Source: CAWATZ01 sp963784995
GTDB lineage: Bacteria > Planctomycetota > Planctomycetia > Gemmatales > Gemmataceae
Reading direction: 5' to 3'
Length of the DNA: 64,000 nt
Assembly (NCBI GenBank): GCA_963784995.1
Contig: CAWATZ010000003.1
Span: 1-64,000, forward strand
This document shows, piece by piece, positions 38,373 through 46,874 of the stretch. The translations under genes and the position numbers were made by a program. How positions within the stretch are numbered: position 1 is the first letter of the stretch; each line of letters opens with the position of its first letter. Below the pieces are notes generated by a model that made no database searches, was not told the DNA's origin, and was given only the letters and a program-made list of their open reading frames with translations.

Positions 38373-38715
38373 GCCCCGAAGGGGCGCAACAGGATAGCCC
38401 AGGGCATCGCCCTGGGTGGGCGGCATCGCCCTGGGTGGGCGGCATCGCCCTGGGTGGGCGGCGTGGCAATTCGTTTTGTCTGGGACGTACCCATCCCGAT
38501 TGTATTAGCCCCGAAGGGGCGCAACAGGATAGCCCAGGGCATCGCCCTGGGTGGGCTCCAACCCCCGTTTGTCTTTGCCCCGAAGGGGCGCAACAGGATA
38601 GCCCAGGGCATCGCCCTGGGTGGGCAGCGCGGCAATGCGTTTTGTGTGGGATGTCCCTCATCCCCGATGGTTTTCCGCCCCGAAGGGGCGCAACAGAAGG
38701 CGGCAGCGCCCTGGG
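38373..38715 (-). repeat. REP-like array right of transposase (4 units, reverse)
   Basis: Reverse units lie at 38373-38416, 38508-38551 and 38577-38620, with a truncated unit at 38677-38715. Spacers contain GGCAATTCGTTTTGTCTGGG-like sequence, the reverse complement of the left-side spacers. The last unit ends just before the stop of the next gene (38721). Confidence 0.9.
38403..38459. repeat. 19-bp tandem repeat, three exact copies
   Basis: GGCATCGCCCTGGGTGGGC is repeated at 38403-38421, 38422-38440 and 38441-38459. It is an expansion of the terminal part of a REP unit. Confidence 0.9.
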
Positions 38716-38720
38716 TATTC

Positions 38721-40133
38721 TCACGACACCGGAGCCGCCGGTTGGGGTCGCTGGCGCAGCCGGCCCAGCCAGCGCAGCAGCCCCGTGAACCAGCGGCGCA
38801 GCATCCGGCCGGTGCGCGCCAGCCAGTCGTCGGGAGGCACGGCCGGCTGCGCCGCGCTCAGGTTGGGCCGGAAGACCAGCAGCAGCAGATAGGGCAGATA
38901 CCACAGGACGTGGATGCCGCCCTGGTCGGCGTACCAGAACTGCACGCTGATCAATGTCGCGGCCGACAGTGCCAGGACGTGGGCCAGGTTCTTGGGGGTC
39001 GGCCAGAACAGGGTGAAGACCACGAACGCCATGCTGGCAATGAAGATCGGCAAACGGTAGATCGGGGCCCGCAGTCCCACGTCGCCGCCCCAGAAGCCGA
39101 CCGTTTCCTTCGGCAGCGTCTTCCACGTTTGCCAGCCCGACAACGACCACATCGACTGGAGGCTGTGCGGCAGCTCGCCGACGATATTCAGGCCGCCCAG
39201 GATGACCAGACACAGGGCCACCGCCACCAGGTAGGCGGTCAGGAACCGGCCGGCGCCCCGGCCGCGGTAGAAACTGAGCCAGACCGGCAGCGTCAGCGCA
39301 GGGAGGAAGATGGTCCCGGAGGCCAGGCCCAGCAGCAGGCCGGTCAGCAGCGGTCGGCGGTAGGTCACCACCGCCCAGACCATCCAGGCCATCGGCCAGG
39401 CTTGCTCCCACCGCCCCAGACCCGCTCCCGGCATCATCAGGAACACGTAGGGTAAGAGCAGATAGAACGTCGCCATCGCCATGCCCGAGTGAACGTCCTC
39501 GAAGTGCAAGAAGCCGATCAGCACCAGGCCGACAGCGATGGCCAGGTGACAGCCCAGGGCCAGGCCGCACTCCACCCACTGATTGACCAGCGAATCGTTC
39601 TCCGCCGTGGGCTGGCCGACCAGCACCTTGACGGGATTGCGGATCTTGTTGTCCAGCGTCGAGGCCGGGCTGGCACTGACGCCATTGGGAGCCGGCTGCC
39701 GTACCGCCACCGCGATCAGGCTGACAAACAGGGCCCCGGCCAGCCAGGCCAGGCCGGCCAGGTTCAGGTTCGGACTCAGAGCCGGCCGGCGCACCAGCAC
39801 CAGGTCGAGCAGACAGCGGACAAAGAAGTAGCCCGAGGCCGACAGCAGCCAGACAAACGCCCAGCGGTCCCGGACTTGCGACTCGATCAGGACCAGCAGC
39901 GCCCCGGCCGGGCCCGCCGCGGCGGCGAAGGTCAGGCGCTCCCGGGCGTGCGCTTCGATCAGCAGCAGCAGACCCGGCAGCAGCAGAAACAGCGTCAGCA
40001 CGTCCCAGTTGCGAATGCTCAGCAACCGGGAAAACTTGAAGAACAGCGCAACGGCCAGCAACCCGGAAAAATAGAACCAGGTGGTGGCGTTGGGCAAGTG
40101 AACGTCAAGGAAAATCGAGTCCGCCAGCTGCAT
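38721..40133 (-). CDS. Polytopic membrane protein, unknown function
   Basis: Start 40133 (MQLADSIFLDVHLPNATTWFYFSG) gives 470 residues with about ten to eleven hydrophobic helices, for example WDVLTLFLLLPGLLLLIEA, LNLAGLAWLAGALFVSLIAVAV and PYVFLMMPG. The C-terminal tail is basic (RTGRMLRRWFTGLLRWLGRLRQR). The layout resembles GT-C/GT87-type mannosyltransferases, but I cannot point to a catalytic motif. It converges with the transposase. Confidence 0.75.
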   Translation of the reverse strand: MQLADSIFLDVHLPNATTWFYFSGLLAVALFFKFSRLLSIRNWDVLTLFLLLPGLLLLIEAHARERLTFAAAAGPAGALLVLIESQVRDRWAFVWLLSASGYFFVRCLLDLVLVRRPALSPNLNLAGLAWLAGALFVSLIAVAVRQPAPNGVSASPASTLDNKIRNPVKVLVGQPTAENDSLVNQWVECGLALGCHLAIAVGLVLIGFLHFEDVHSGMAMATFYLLLPYVFLMMPGAGLGRWEQAWPMAWMVWAVVTYRRPLLTGLLLGLASGTIFLPALTLPVWLSFYRGRGAGRFLTAYLVAVALCLVILGGLNIVGELPHSLQSMWSLSGWQTWKTLPKETVGFWGGDVGLRAPIYRLPIFIASMAFVVFTLFWPTPKNLAHVLALSAATLISVQFWYADQGGIHVLWYLPYLLLLVFRPNLSAAQPAVPPDDWLARTGRMLRRWFTGLLRWLGRLRQRPQPAAPVS

Positions 40134-40215
40134 GAGCGTGCTCCCGGCACCAGGCCGTGCGCCCCTGTACCAGCTTGGATTATAGCGAAAACGACAGGAA
40201 GAAGCCCCCCAGCAT

Positions 40216-40252
40216 CCAACGAGCCGCCGGGGTAAACCCGGCGGCTCGTTGG
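40216..40252. repeat. 16-bp hairpin in divergent promoter region
   Basis: Arms 40216-40231 and 40237-40252 (CCAACGAGCCGCCGGG) enclose GTAAA. It lies between the divergent membrane-protein and DUF11 genes. Confidence 0.8.
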
Positions 40253-40392
40253 CGGAGGGAAGAACAAGTCTGGCAATCCCGGCAAGATAGGCAAGCAGGG
40301 AACGGCCGGCCCAGGAACTCGGGCAGACAAAATTCGGCCAAGAACGCACAATACGCATCCTGGGTCCGGGAGTCCCACAAGGAGGGGGAGCG

Positions 40393-42039
40393 ATGAGCAA
40401 GCGTTGGCGAAACGCGGGTCTGGTCGTGATGGCTTCACTGGTCCTGGTCGGCCTGGCCTCGCTGGCCATCGGTCAGATGATGGGCCGACCGTTCCAGGTC
40501 GTGCCCACGACCGGGGAGCCACCCCTGGCAGCGGGCGTCCAGGTCGGTACTCCGACCCCGAGCGCACCGGCCCGCCCCGGTTTTCCGCCCAGCGATCCCC
40601 CGACGCCGCAGGTGAGCATCCGGGTGCGCGTCCCGGCCGACGCCCATCCCGGCAAGGAGCTGGAATATCGCTTCCTGGTCCAGAACCCGACCACGGCCGC
40701 GGCCCACCACGTCCGCGTCCGGACCCCGGTGCCGACCAACAGCAAGTTCCTCCGCGCTGATCCCCCGGAAGACAAGCCGTCGGATGTTCCTGGGAACCTC
40801 CAGGATCAGAAGGTCTGGACCCTCGGGACGATGGCCGGCGGGTCCCAGAAGGAAATCCGGATGATCGTGGAGCCCAATGGCGCCGGCGATCTGCAATGCT
40901 GCGCCCGCGTCCAGTTCGAGCATGGTCAGTGCGTCAAAACGACCCTGACACAGCCGGAGTTGAGTGTTCGCATCCAGGGGCCGACCCAGGTGCTGCTCAA
41001 CGACACCGTCCGGTACGTGATCGAGGTCAGTAACACCGGCAAACGCGAGGCCACCAGTATCAACCTGGCCCACACCTTACCAGAAGGGCTGGTGTTCCTC
41101 ACGAGCAACCCCTCCACGCCGGGCACGAGCAACCCTCTTCCCTGGGGCCTGGGTGCCCTCCTGCCAGGCCAGAGCAAACGCATCGAGATCGATGTCTCCG
41201 CCAAGACGCTTGGCACTCAGGTCAGCAAGACGGAGGTCACGGACGGCGGCAAGCAAAAAGTCGAAAAGACATTCAAGACCGAGGTGGTCGAGCCCAAGCT
41301 GGATCTGATCGTCGCCGGGCCGCACCGAAGACTTCTCGGCCGGCCTGCCATTTACCAGATCACCGTCAGCAACCCGGGCACGGCCCCGGCCAATGACGTG
41401 ACCGTCTGGAGCATCCTTCCCGCCGGGATCGAGCTTGTCAGCGCTACCGGCGGCGGCCAGGTCGCCGGATCCGAGCTGCGCTGGCGGCTGGGCACCCTGG
41501 TCCCGGGAGGCCGGCAGACTCTTCAGGCGGTGTTTCAGTCCCGTGAAGGGGGCGAGTTTGACTTGTGGGTCCATGCGAACGCGGCCCGGCTCCAGCTGAT
41601 CAAGAAGATGGTCAAAACGAAATTCGAGGGCGCGGCGAGTCTGAACGCGGAAGTGGACGTCAAAGACAGCCCCCTCGAAGTCGGCAAGACGGGAACCTGT
41701 ACACTCCGCCTGGTCAATGGGGGCTCGAAGGAGGCCAAAGACGTTGTGGCCACGTTGACTTTGCCCGACGAACTGCGGTGTGTGGGGACTCCCAAGGGCA
41801 ACGTCACGGTCAAGCAGGAGGGGCAGAAGGTCATCGTTGGACCGTTCACTCTGGCGGCCAACAGCGATGCCACCGTGACCATGACCGTGGAAGCCCTGAA
41901 ACCCGGCGAGGTCCGGCTGCACTACGAGGTCACGTCCCACGCCAATCCCGTGCCGATCCACAACGAGGAACCCCTGACGCTCTACAACGACAAACCAGCC
42001 CCGGCGGTCCCGCGACCACCGGGGCCTCCCCCTCCGTGA
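40393..42039 (+). CDS. Exported DUF11/CARDB-type repeat protein
   Basis: AAGGAGG precedes ATG 40393. A signal peptide (AGLVVMASLVLVGLASLAIG) and a Pro-rich linker are followed by about four Ig-like DUF11 units. They are recognised by V(S/T)N(T/P)G phrases: YVIEVSNTGKREATSINL, YQITVSNPGTAPANDVTV and CTLRLVNGGSKEAKDVVATL. It ends with a Pro-rich tail (PRPPGPPPP). Such proteins are cell-surface or envelope structural proteins in planctomycetes. The product is 548 residues and the gene is complete. Confidence 0.88.
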   Translation: MSKRWRNAGLVVMASLVLVGLASLAIGQMMGRPFQVVPTTGEPPLAAGVQVGTPTPSAPARPGFPPSDPPTPQVSIRVRVPADAHPGKELEYRFLVQNPTTAAAHHVRVRTPVPTNSKFLRADPPEDKPSDVPGNLQDQKVWTLGTMAGGSQKEIRMIVEPNGAGDLQCCARVQFEHGQCVKTTLTQPELSVRIQGPTQVLLNDTVRYVIEVSNTGKREATSINLAHTLPEGLVFLTSNPSTPGTSNPLPWGLGALLPGQSKRIEIDVSAKTLGTQVSKTEVTDGGKQKVEKTFKTEVVEPKLDLIVAGPHRRLLGRPAIYQITVSNPGTAPANDVTVWSILPAGIELVSATGGGQVAGSELRWRLGTLVPGGRQTLQAVFQSREGGEFDLWVHANAARLQLIKKMVKTKFEGAASLNAEVDVKDSPLEVGKTGTCTLRLVNGGSKEAKDVVATLTLPDELRCVGTPKGNVTVKQEGQKVIVGPFTLAANSDATVTMTVEALKPGEVRLHYEVTSHANPVPIHNEEPLTLYNDKPAPAVPRPPGPPPP

Positions 42040-42060
42040 TTCCAACACCTCGCAGGACTA

Positions 42061-42135
42061 GCCAGCAGGCGTAGCCGCAGGCGGCTCGCCTGCTGGCTGG
42101 GCGGGGAGCCTGCAGGCGAGCCGCCTGCGGCTACG
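42061..42135. terminator. Hairpin with two mutually exclusive stems after DUF11 gene
   Basis: The long stem pairs 42070-42092 with 42113-42135 (23 bp, exact). A competing 10-bp stem pairs 42061-42070 (GCCAGCAGGC) with 42088-42097. The two share bases 42088-42092 and cannot form together. Confidence 0.75.
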
Positions 42136-42296
42136 GCTGACCGCGGCGGCCGGCAAGACCCCTGCAACCCGCTTGCTCGATTCCTTCGTCCGGCAACCGG
42201 GTCGGATGGGCGCGGTTCTCGGGAAGAGGACGCTCCGGGAGATCCGATTGCAGAAGAGGAACCCCGGAACCGCAAACACCGCACAAAGGCAGATCC

Positions 42297-43706
42297 ATGT
42301 GGAAAGGAATCCCTGGAACCGTCGGCGTCCTGGTTGCCGCCGGTCTCTGCTTGGCGCAGCCCGCCTCTTCTTCCGGGCCGGCCGTCCAGCTTGGCAGACC
42401 CGTGATCCGCTCCGACCCCGACCCAGGCGAGCGCACGCAGGCGTGCGCTCGCCTGGGTCGGCCCATCGCGCTCGGCACGGGGTCGCCTGCCGGGGAGACC
42501 GGCTCGCCAGGCATCACGCCGGTTTCCTGGACCCAACCGGGGCCCACAGCCGAGACCGAAGAAACGCCGCTGGCTCCGGTGGTTCGCGGCCAGGGGCCTG
42601 ACCCGTTCGTTCATCCCCTCGACTGCGGGCCCTGTGCCTGGTTCGGAGTGGACTATCTGCTCTGGTGGATCAAGTCGGGACCGGTGGCCGCCCCGCTGGT
42701 CACAACCGGGACCGTCCCGCCTCCGGCCATCCTGGGACCGACGGAGCCAACCGTCCTGAGTCCGTCCAGCCTGAATTATGGGCCCGTCTCCGGCATCCGG
42801 ATCGATGGCGGTTGGTGGTTCGACCCCGGGCATCTGCTCGGCATCGACATGAGCGCGTTCCTGCTCTCCCAGGTGAGCGAAACCAGGACTTTCCTCTCGA
42901 ACCCGGCCGGGGCCCCAATCCTTGGCCGGCCCTTCATCGACACCGCCGGCACGCCGCTCACCTACCTGGTCTCGGTCCCGTTCGTCGCGACCGGCGGCGT
43001 GAGCTTTCACTCCACCAGCCAGCTGGGCGGCGCGGAGGTCAACCTGCTGGGCGGCGTCCTCCAGGACCAGTTGCTCTCCTTCACCACCCTGGGCGGGGTC
43101 CGCTTTCTGAACCTGAACGAGAGCTTGCAGATCAAGCAGTTTTCCCAGATCCTCAACGCCGTGGACTTTGGCAGCACGATGCTGTTGCCGGGTTCCGCGG
43201 TCTCCGTCGTCGATTCCTTTCGCACCAGCAACCAGTTCTACGGCGGCCAGATCGGCGGCCGGCTGCAAAGCCAGCTGGGTCTGTGGACCCTGGGCCTGGA
43301 TGCCAAGCTGGCCATGGGCGCCACGGTCCAGAACATCCGGATTGCCGGGGGGACGGGCATCCAAACCGCGATGGGCACGGCTCAGTCCCTGCCGGGCGGC
43401 CTGCTGGCCCTGCCCACCAACATCGGCGGCTACACCAGCTCCGCCTTCTCGCTGGTGCCGGAGTTCGGCTTGAACGTGGGACTGCGGCTGGGCTGCGTGG
43501 AACTGCAGGTCGGTTACACCTTCCTGTACTGGACCAACGTGGTCCGGCCGGGCGCCGAGATCGATCCGGTGATCAACCCCAACCAGCTGCCGGCCTCCCC
43601 TACCTATGGCACCCCAACCGGCGGAATTAACCGTCCTGCCGTGCTGTTCCGCAATGACGACTTCTGGGCTCAGGGTTTCAACTTCACCGTCAAGATTTCG
43701 TTCTGA
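42297..43706 (+). CDS. BBP7-family outer-membrane beta-barrel protein
   Basis: The 469-residue product has a signal peptide (GIPGTVGVLVAAGLCLAQPASS). The diagnostic opening of the BBP7 family follows (WFGVDYLLWWIKSGPVAAPLVTTG), then alternating strands (GISGFRIDGGWWFDP-like GIRIDGGWWFDPGHLLGIDMS, LGGVRFLNLNESL). It ends with LGCVELQVGYTFLYWTNVVRPG and a terminal-Phe barrel strand (FNFTVKISF). The N-terminal linker contains a palindromic insertion (42418-42461). It is probably an abundant porin-like outer-membrane protein. Confidence 0.9.
   Translation: MWKGIPGTVGVLVAAGLCLAQPASSSGPAVQLGRPVIRSDPDPGERTQACARLGRPIALGTGSPAGETGSPGITPVSWTQPGPTAETEETPLAPVVRGQGPDPFVHPLDCGPCAWFGVDYLLWWIKSGPVAAPLVTTGTVPPPAILGPTEPTVLSPSSLNYGPVSGIRIDGGWWFDPGHLLGIDMSAFLLSQVSETRTFLSNPAGAPILGRPFIDTAGTPLTYLVSVPFVATGGVSFHSTSQLGGAEVNLLGGVLQDQLLSFTTLGGVRFLNLNESLQIKQFSQILNAVDFGSTMLLPGSAVSVVDSFRTSNQFYGGQIGGRLQSQLGLWTLGLDAKLAMGATVQNIRIAGGTGIQTAMGTAQSLPGGLLALPTNIGGYTSSAFSLVPEFGLNVGLRLGCVELQVGYTFLYWTNVVRPGAEIDPVINPNQLPASPTYGTPTGGINRPAVLFRNDDFWAQGFNFTVKISF
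42418..42461. repeat. Palindrome inserted in frame within BBP7 gene
   Basis: Exact 21-bp arms 42418-42438 and 42441-42461 surround an AG loop, encoding DPGERTQACARLGR between the signal peptide and the barrel. The codons remain in frame. Confidence 0.85.
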
Positions 43707-43709
43707 TTC

Positions 43710-43792
43710 GCCGAGCCGCGCACGCAGCGCAGCGGAGTAAGGGGTCCTGCCACACGGCCGCTTACTCCGCTGCGCTGCGTGCGCGGCTCGGC
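43710..43792. terminator. 32-bp perfect hairpin after BBP7 gene
   Basis: Arms 43710-43741 and 43761-43792 with a 19-base loop begin four bases after the BBP7 stop. It probably acts as a terminator, separating the gene from the next one at 43971. Confidence 0.8.
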
Positions 43793-43970
43793 AGCTGCGA
43801 CCCAACTTCGCCAAAATCGAGAGATGCACCCCCTGGCCGGTTCCAATCTTGAAGCAATCTGGCTCGGCAACCAAAATTCTCAAGTTTTCCGCCGGCAAAG
43901 TCGATGTAGCAGTTAAGACCGTCATCAGGTATACGGCCGATCGATTGCCGTGGGCGTGGAGGATGCTCCG

Positions 43971-45497
43971 ATGTTATCCGGATCGATACTGCTGAGTTGC
44001 CTGCTCCTGGCAACCGACAACGGAGCTAACCCGGACGGTCCGATCTACATGAACAGCGCCAAGTTCGAGATCCCGGTCACCATCGCCCCGGAACGCCGCC
44101 GAGACATCCGCGAAATCGTCCTGTACGAAGCCAACCCGACCAGGGAAAACCCCCAGCCTGCGTTTCGCCGGGTTGCCACGCTGACCCCAAGGGAGGACAA
44201 ATTCCCCATCAGCAACGCGCCCGAGGGAATGCACTGGTATACCATTCAAATCCACTACCAGAACGGCAAGGTGGAGCCGGAGAGGCCGAACGCTGCCGGG
44301 GCCCTCAAGATCATCGTGGATACGACCCGCCCGGAAATTCACGTCAAGGCCGAACGCAAGGGCGAGTCGATCGTCGGCACCTGGGAACTCTGGGAAGACA
44401 ACGCGGACAAGCCGACCTTGCGGATGGACTACCAGATGCAAGAAGGTGGCAAGTGGTTCCCTGTTGGGATCGAACCAGATCGGGTGGGCAGGTTCGAGAT
44501 CCCGCAGGTGGGCACAGGCCCGGTCAAGGTGCGGATGCTGCTCCGCGACCTGGCCGGCAACGTCGGACAGGGGGATGCGTTTGTCAGGGCCGCCGAGGCC
44601 CCTCCTTCTCCAGCGCCGATGCAACCGCCCGTGCGGGCGGTTTACCCGGAGGCGTCTCGGTTGCCCGAGCAACCGATCCCGCCAGCTTCTCCGACGATCG
44701 TTCCCCAACCGACTTACCAGCCGCAACCCATTGTACCAGTATTTCCCCAGCCGCACGTCCAGATCGTGCATTCGCAACCGGCGGGCCTGCCGGGGATTGG
44801 CGGACCGGTGGCAGGAGGGAGTGGAACGCCGTTGCCGCTAACCGTGGTCAGCCGGGAGAAGATCAAGGTCGAGTTCGACGTGGCGCGCTGCGGTCCTTCC
44901 GGGCTGGGCTCGGCCGACGTCTGGTTGACGGCTGACGATGGGCTGACCTGGAAGAAAATGCAGTCCGACGAGCCGCTGAACCTGCCCCCGGAAGAGCCGC
45001 TGGGTGGACCGATCAAGGCCTGGGTCGTGGTCAACATTCCTCAGCCCGAGATCGTTTACGGAATTTACGTGGTGGTCAAGAGCAAGGCCGGTGTCGGTTT
45101 GCCGGCACCCCAGCAAAACACGCCACCTCACTTGCGCGTCGAGCTGGACAAGCTTTGCCCACAGGCCGAGCTGCGTTATCCGCCGGTCCCCAAGCCGGGG
45201 TGTGAGGGCATCCTGATCATCTCCTGGAAAGCCGATGATCGCAACATCGAAGCCAACCCGATCTCCCTGGAGTATGCCGAGCAGAAAAACGGCCACTGGA
45301 AACCGATTGGTCCGCCCAACCTGCCCAACACCGGAAGCTACGAATGGCGCTTGCCCAGCGACATCCCTGGAAAGGTGTATCTGCGGCTGACCGTCCGCGA
45401 CCGGGCTGGCCTGGCCTCGCAGGCCACGACGCCGGAGGCCGTGATCGTGGATACCACCCCGCCGGTAGTCACCGACTTCCACGTCAAGGGGTACTGA
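43971..45497 (+). CDS. Exported protein with Ig/fibronectin-like domains
   Basis: ATG 43971 has GGAGG nine bases upstream and starts a short hydrophobic leader (GSILLSCLLLA). The 508-residue product shows three beta-sandwich modules with the phrases IVLYEANPTREN, VKVRMLLRDLAGNVGQGD and VYLRLTVRDRAGLASQATTPEAVIVDTTPP. The DTTPP and RD.AGN signatures are those of bacterial Ig-like adhesion modules. A Pro-rich linker lies at about 215-265. No enzyme motif is present; it is probably cell-surface and may work with the neighbouring DUF11 and BBP7 proteins. Confidence 0.8.
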   Translation: MLSGSILLSCLLLATDNGANPDGPIYMNSAKFEIPVTIAPERRRDIREIVLYEANPTRENPQPAFRRVATLTPREDKFPISNAPEGMHWYTIQIHYQNGKVEPERPNAAGALKIIVDTTRPEIHVKAERKGESIVGTWELWEDNADKPTLRMDYQMQEGGKWFPVGIEPDRVGRFEIPQVGTGPVKVRMLLRDLAGNVGQGDAFVRAAEAPPSPAPMQPPVRAVYPEASRLPEQPIPPASPTIVPQPTYQPQPIVPVFPQPHVQIVHSQPAGLPGIGGPVAGGSGTPLPLTVVSREKIKVEFDVARCGPSGLGSADVWLTADDGLTWKKMQSDEPLNLPPEEPLGGPIKAWVVVNIPQPEIVYGIYVVVKSKAGVGLPAPQQNTPPHLRVELDKLCPQAELRYPPVPKPGCEGILIISWKADDRNIEANPISLEYAEQKNGHWKPIGPPNLPNTGSYEWRLPSDIPGKVYLRLTVRDRAGLASQATTPEAVIVDTTPPVVTDFHVKGY

Positions 45498-45716
45498 TAG
45501 GTGCCGCCGCGGCACCGGCCAGGCGGGCTCCCACCAAGAAGAATGTGCGGAGAAAGCTGGCATCGGCAGGAAATATAACCTAGAATCAAACCAGAACGGC
45601 TCGGATCCCTTCCGCGATGGAGCGTGGCAACTCGTCAACCCGAAGCCGCCGCTGGACGAGCTTGCCAGGTGATGCTCCAGCGCGCGGTCCATGCTGACGA
45701 TGCCGCAGGAGCAGAA

Positions 45717-46610
<894 letters not shown>

Positions 46611-46612
46611 GC

Positions 46613-46830
46613 GACGGGGCGATGCCCCAGGCTATCGTGTTCGCGCCCTTCCGGGCGGTTGGTTTTCGCCCCGAAGGGGCGCAACAGGATAGCCCAGGGC
46701 ATCGCCCTGGGAACAGACGACGCCTCTCCCACCCAGGGCGATGCCCTGGGCTATCCTGTTGCGCCCCTTCGGGGCGGTTGGTTTTCGCCCCGAAGGGGCG
46801 CAACAGGATAGCCCAGGGCATCGCCCTGGG
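46613..46830. repeat. REP-like palindromes at convergent junction (4 units)
   Basis: There are two head-to-head pairs: forward 46613-46657 (degenerate) with reverse 46668-46711, and forward 46732-46775 with reverse 46787-46830 (exact 44-bp arms, 11-base loop). They fill nearly the whole gap between the diguanylate cyclase and permease stops. Confidence 0.92.
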
Positions 46831-46874
46831 AACAGACGATGCGGTCATTGATTTCCTCAAACACAATAACCATT

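Larger units (their letters stand above)
37602..38715 (+). mobile_element. REP-array/transposase composite (REPtron-like)
   Basis: Palindromic units run in forward orientation left of the transposase gene and in reverse orientation right of it, so the gene lies inside a large imperfect inverted structure. There is no accessory TnpB gene. This matches IS200-like REP-associated transposases that mobilise or maintain REP sequences. Confidence 0.7.

Noticed and set aside
37602..38715. CRISPR array
   Set aside because: The repeats are palindromic, change orientation, have repeated rather than unique spacers, and no cas gene is nearby.
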